Shown one piece after another: positions 20,204 to 21,941 of a DNA stretch of 21,941 bases (its first letter is position 1; each line of letters opens with the position of its first letter). The notes under the pieces are model-generated. The model was given only the letters and a program-made list of their open reading frames with translations, was not told where the DNA came from and did no database searches. This DNA is from a virus: positions 1-21,941 of IMG/VR virus record IMGVR_UViG_3300044675_001159. The stretch is one strand, 5' to 3'. The position numbers and the translations under genes are program-made.

Positions 20204-20710
20204 ATGTCTGGATTATTAGAGCCATCCGTAAAAATTGAGATTGAGATACAAAGCCAAGAGAAAAAGGGCGAAGCGTGTCCAGTTGCCACAGGTGACGTAG
20301 AAGTCAATCTTGAGTGTCGTCAGAAAGCCATCGACAAGGCGAACTATGGCCCAATGAATCCTAACGAGCCAAACGCTGATTACTGGCGTGATATTTCTAA
20401 GGCTTGGAGAATCTCACCTGCACAGGCTAAAAAGTCTCGTTGCGGTAACTGCGCTGCTTTCATTCAAACACCTAAGATGCTTGCTTGCATTGAGAGTGGC
20501 TTGGAAATGAACGGCACAGAGATGGATGCTTGGGAAGTCATTGATGCTGGCGACTTAGGCTATTGCGAAGTGTTTGATTTTAAGTGTGCTTCCAAGAGAA
20601 CTTGTGAGGCATGGATTAGTGGTGGGCCAATAACTGAGGATGAATATGATGGGAACGACAAACCAACAAGCGATGGAAATGATGCAGAAATTGATGCAGA
20701 AGAAGCCTAA
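20204..20710 (+). CDS. Cys-rich putative metal or Fe-S binding protein
   Basis: This 168-residue protein has AGGGA five bases before its ATG. Six Cys lie at about 80, 83, 95, 121, 128 and 134: SRCGNCAAF, MLACIESG, GYCEVFDFKC and RTCEAW. The spacing (CxxC-x11-C-x25-C-x6-C-x5-C) suggests metal or Fe-S binding. Flanking blocks GPMNPNEPNADYW and WISGGPIT look conserved. The N-terminus is acidic and low in structure, and the C-terminus is an acidic tail. I recall related proteins in uncultured phages, near terminase genes, without function. Confidence 0.65.
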   Translation: MSGLLEPSVKIEIEIQSQEKKGEACPVATGDVEVNLECRQKAIDKANYGPMNPNEPNADYWRDISKAWRISPAQAKKSRCGNCAAFIQTPKMLACIESGLEMNGTEMDAWEVIDAGDLGYCEVFDFKCASKRTCEAWISGGPITEDEYDGNDKPTSDGNDAEIDAEEA

Positions 20711-20771
20711 GCCAATGCCTGAGCGTGGTGAGCGTACTGCAAAGAACAAAGCAAAGAAGCCAAAAAAATGA
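20646..20771 (+). CDS. 41-residue Lys/Met-rich basic protein
   Basis: A frame inside the 3' end of the Cys-rich gene starts at ATG 20646 with GAGGA five bases upstream. It reads MMGTTNQQAMEMMQKLMQKK, then PKPMPERGERTAKNKAKKPK and a final K. It is strongly basic. Its stop overlaps the next start by four bases. I recall similar M-P-E-R-x-x-R-T-A-K-N-K peptides in phages. A nucleic-acid-binding or virion role is possible. Confidence 0.55.
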   Translation: MMGTTNQQAMEMMQKLMQKKPKPMPERGERTAKNKAKKPKK

Positions 20772-20926
20772 TGGGCTTGTACGCAAATATCGCTGCAAAG
20801 AAGAAGCGTATCGAGGCTCAAAAGGCTGCTGGGAAAACCCCAGAGCGTATGCGTAAGGTAGGCTCAAAAGGCGCACCGACTGCGGATGCGTTTAAGCAAG
20901 CAGCTAAGACTGCTAAGAAGAAATGA
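20768..20926 (+). CDS. 52-residue basic phage protein
   Basis: An ATG at 20768 (or 20771) overlaps the previous stop, and the TGA overlaps the next ATG. The product reads MMGLYANIAAKKKRIEAQKA, then MRKVGSKGAPTADAFKQAAK and TAKKK. The pattern MGLYANI-x-A-K-K-x-RI ... GxKGAPTAxAF is one I recall as common in phage genomes, often near head or packaging genes. It is Lys-rich and helical. Function is unknown. Confidence 0.7.
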   Translation: MMGLYANIAAKKKRIEAQKAAGKTPERMRKVGSKGAPTADAFKQAAKTAKKK

Positions 20927-21174
20927 TTAAACGAGGTTCTGAGCAGTTTTCTGGCTACAACAAGCCCAAAGCTACTCCTAACCATCCCACTAAATCTCAC
21001 GCTGTTTTGGCTAAATCTGGTGAGGATGTAAAACTTATTCGCTTTGGTCAACAAGGGGCTAAAGGCTCACCTGATGGCACGAAGCGTAACGAAGCGTTCA
21101 AGGCTCGTCACGCTGAGAACATTGCCAAGGGTAAGATGAGTGCAGCGTATTGGGCTAACAAGGTTAAATGGTGA
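20923..21174 (+). CDS. Basic phage protein with GYNKPKxTPNHPTKSH motif
   Basis: This 83-residue protein overlaps the previous gene by ATGA. It begins MIKRGSEQFSGYNKPKATPN, continues HPTKSHAVLAKSGEDVKLIR and FGQQGAKGSPDGTKRNEAFK, and ends SAAYWANKVKW. It is basic and has a likely central beta core (VKLIRFGQQG). I recall close relatives in many phages, annotated only as hypothetical. Position next to terminase suggests a packaging or virion role. Confidence 0.7.
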   Translation: MIKRGSEQFSGYNKPKATPNHPTKSHAVLAKSGEDVKLIRFGQQGAKGSPDGTKRNEAFKARHAENIAKGKMSAAYWANKVKW

Positions 21175-21347
21175 CTAACATGAAAATGACAAAAGCTGGT
21201 CAGAAGAAAGTTGGCAAAGTAATGGGTGAGTACAAAGAAGGTACTCTGCACTCTGGTAAAGGCGGTAAAGTGGTTTCCAACCCTAAACAAGCAGTTGCCA
21301 TTGCTCTTAGTTCTGCTAAAAAAGTAATGAAGAAAAAAGGCAAGTGA
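21171..21347 (+). CDS. DUF6496-like small basic protein
   Basis: The frame starts at GTG 21171 (overlapping the previous TGA, with AAGG seven bases upstream; 58 residues) or at ATG 21180 (55 residues). It contains KVGKVMGEYKEGTLHSGKGG and KVVSNPKQAVAIALSSAKK. The V-M-x-E-(F/Y)-K-x-G-x-L-x-S-G ... V-x-N-P-K-Q-A-(V/I)-A-I-A-L-S pattern is that of the small DUF6496 family as I recall it. A promoter and terminase follow. Function is unknown. Confidence 0.7.
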   Translation: MTNMKMTKAGQKKVGKVMGEYKEGTLHSGKGGKVVSNPKQAVAIALSSAKKVMKKKGK

Positions 21348-21353
21348 TATACT
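21345..21353 (+). promoter_or_regulatory. Extended -10 promoter before terminase
   Basis: TG-A-TATACT at 21345-21353 overlaps the stop codon of the upstream gene. No good -35 lies 17 bases upstream, so it depends on the extended -10. The start would be near 21360. Confidence 0.45.
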
Positions 21354-21356
21354 AAC

Positions 21357-21375
21357 TCTACTCGTTGTGAGTAGA
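21357..21375 (+). promoter_or_regulatory. Leader hairpin flanked by direct repeats before terminase
   Basis: TCTACTC at 21357-21363 pairs with GAGTAGA at 21369-21375 over a GTTGT loop, and no T-run follows. The 9-base direct repeat ATACTAACT lies on both sides (21349-21357 and 21375-21383). It may stabilise the mRNA 5' end or be a protein binding site. Confidence 0.45.
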
Positions 21376-21410
21376 TACTAACTTGACCAACCCTAGAGGA
21401 GTCAAACAAA

Positions 21411-21656
21411 ATGGCACAAGTCGGAAGACCAATAAACAAACTTCATCAGGAAGATGTACGCAAAAAGATTCAAGTAAGTCAATTACTAAATGTTTTGCAA
21501 AATCATGCACTTGGTGTAAATGATGATGAGATAAGTCCTACAAGGATGAAGGCTATTGAGATACTCTTGCGTAAATCAATGCCTGATATGGCTTCAGTAA
21601 CCATAAGCGGTGACTCTGACCAACCACTTCAGCACATCGTTACATGGGCGAAGTAA
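21411..21656 (+). CDS. Terminase small subunit-like protein
   Basis: This 81-residue protein has a strong AGAGGAG site upstream. It reads MAQVGRPINKLHQEDVRKKI, then SQLLNVLQNHALGVNDDEIS and MKAIEILLRKSMPDMASVTI. The pattern 'D-V-R-x-K-I-x-x-S-Q-L-(L/I)-N-x-L ... K-A-x-E-(I/V)-L-L-(R/K)-K-x-(L/M)-P-D' matches short phage small terminases. It would recognise phage DNA and load the packaging motor. It overlaps the large subunit gene by 13 bases. Confidence 0.8.
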   Translation: MAQVGRPINKLHQEDVRKKIQVSQLLNVLQNHALGVNDDEISPTRMKAIEILLRKSMPDMASVTISGDSDQPLQHIVTWAK

Positions 21657-21941
21657 TAGAAATTCCCTATAAGCCAAGGGAACACCAACTAAAGGTTCAC
21701 GAGTTACTGGAAGGCAAACGCTTTGCAGTAGTAGTTGCACATCGTAGGTTTGGTAAGACTGTTGCAGCACTTAACCACTTAATCCGTGAGGCGGTGCTAA
21801 ACGAGAAAGAAACTCCCAGATACGCTTACATTGCGCCTACCTATGGACAAGCAAAGCGTGTAGCTTGGGACTATCTCGTTAAATACACTACTCCGCTAGG
21901 CGGTACTAACAACATCTCAGAGTTACGAGTTGACTTCTGGG
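21644..21941 (+). CDS. terL: Terminase large subunit, N-terminal part (cut by window edge)
   Basis: The ATG at 21644 opens a frame that runs off the right edge, with 99 codons visible. KPREHQLKVHELLEGKR is followed by the Walker A region VVVAHRRFGKTVAAL (the R-x-G-K-T form typical of terminases), and then by RYAYIAPTYGQAKRVAWDYL, the conserved strand and helix after it. The protein is the ATPase and nuclease of DNA packaging; the Walker B and nuclease domains lie outside the window. Confidence 0.9.
   Translation, partial: MGEVIEIPYKPREHQLKVHELLEGKRFAVVVAHRRFGKTVAALNHLIREAVLNEKETPRYAYIAPTYGQAKRVAWDYLVKYTTPLGGTNNISELRVDFW

Overview
The window is part of the genome of a tailed double-stranded DNA phage (Caudoviricetes). 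It has densely packed, mostly overlapping genes for virion proteins, tail fibres, lysis, recombination, replication and packaging. The lysis block includes a nested inner/outer membrane spanin pair, so the host is a Gram-negative bacterium. Several protein types resemble ones I associate with phages of freshwater proteobacteria, but that host guess is recollection, not proof. No integrase, tRNA, CRISPR array or insertion sequence is visible.

Layout: (1) 3-9508, plus strand: the end of a structural gene, three internal-virion-type proteins, a repeat-rich tail fibre, an inserted HNH endonuclease, a second fibre-like protein built from repeated modules, and a tail-assembly chaperone. (2) 9505-12326, plus strand: a lysis and membrane block with a chain of very small membrane proteins, a lipoprotein, a holin candidate, Rz/Rz1 spanins and a GH19 endolysin. 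(3) 12305-13849, plus strand: a promoter, a small HEXXH putative metalloprotein, a metallophosphoesterase and a membrane microprotein. (4) 13842-15867, minus strand: an early recombination operon (two unknown small genes, a Cys-rich protein, ERF annealing protein, SSB-like protein, PD-(D/E)XK nuclease, MazG-like). (5) 15868-16005: a divergent control region. (6) 16006-20107, plus strand: a Cro-like regulator, a winged-helix-like protein, a DUF1376-type replication protein, a C5 cytosine methyltransferase broken or switched by an 11-G tract, a Holliday-junction-nuclease-like protein and several small unknowns, closed by a strong intrinsic terminator. (7) 20152-21941, plus strand: a new promoter, a Cys-rich protein, four small Lys-rich proteins, terminase small subunit and the start of terminase large subunit. 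Portal and capsid genes are not in the window.

The most unusual locus is the methyltransferase at 17418-18217. Its start codon is fixed by an ATGA overlap with the replication gene. The run of 11 G inside motif I sends ribosomes into a different frame, which is open for 261 codons and carries its own recognisable motifs. The methyltransferase frame is intact from just after the tract. Either the homopolymer is a sequencing error, or this is a phase-variable or frameshift-controlled dual-coding gene. The second cluster of interest is the set of early promoters, which share an extended -10 (TTTGCTATACT or a variant) and TGTTTA-type half-sites. One is a palindrome over the start codon of the Cro-like gene, which seems to be transcribed without a leader.
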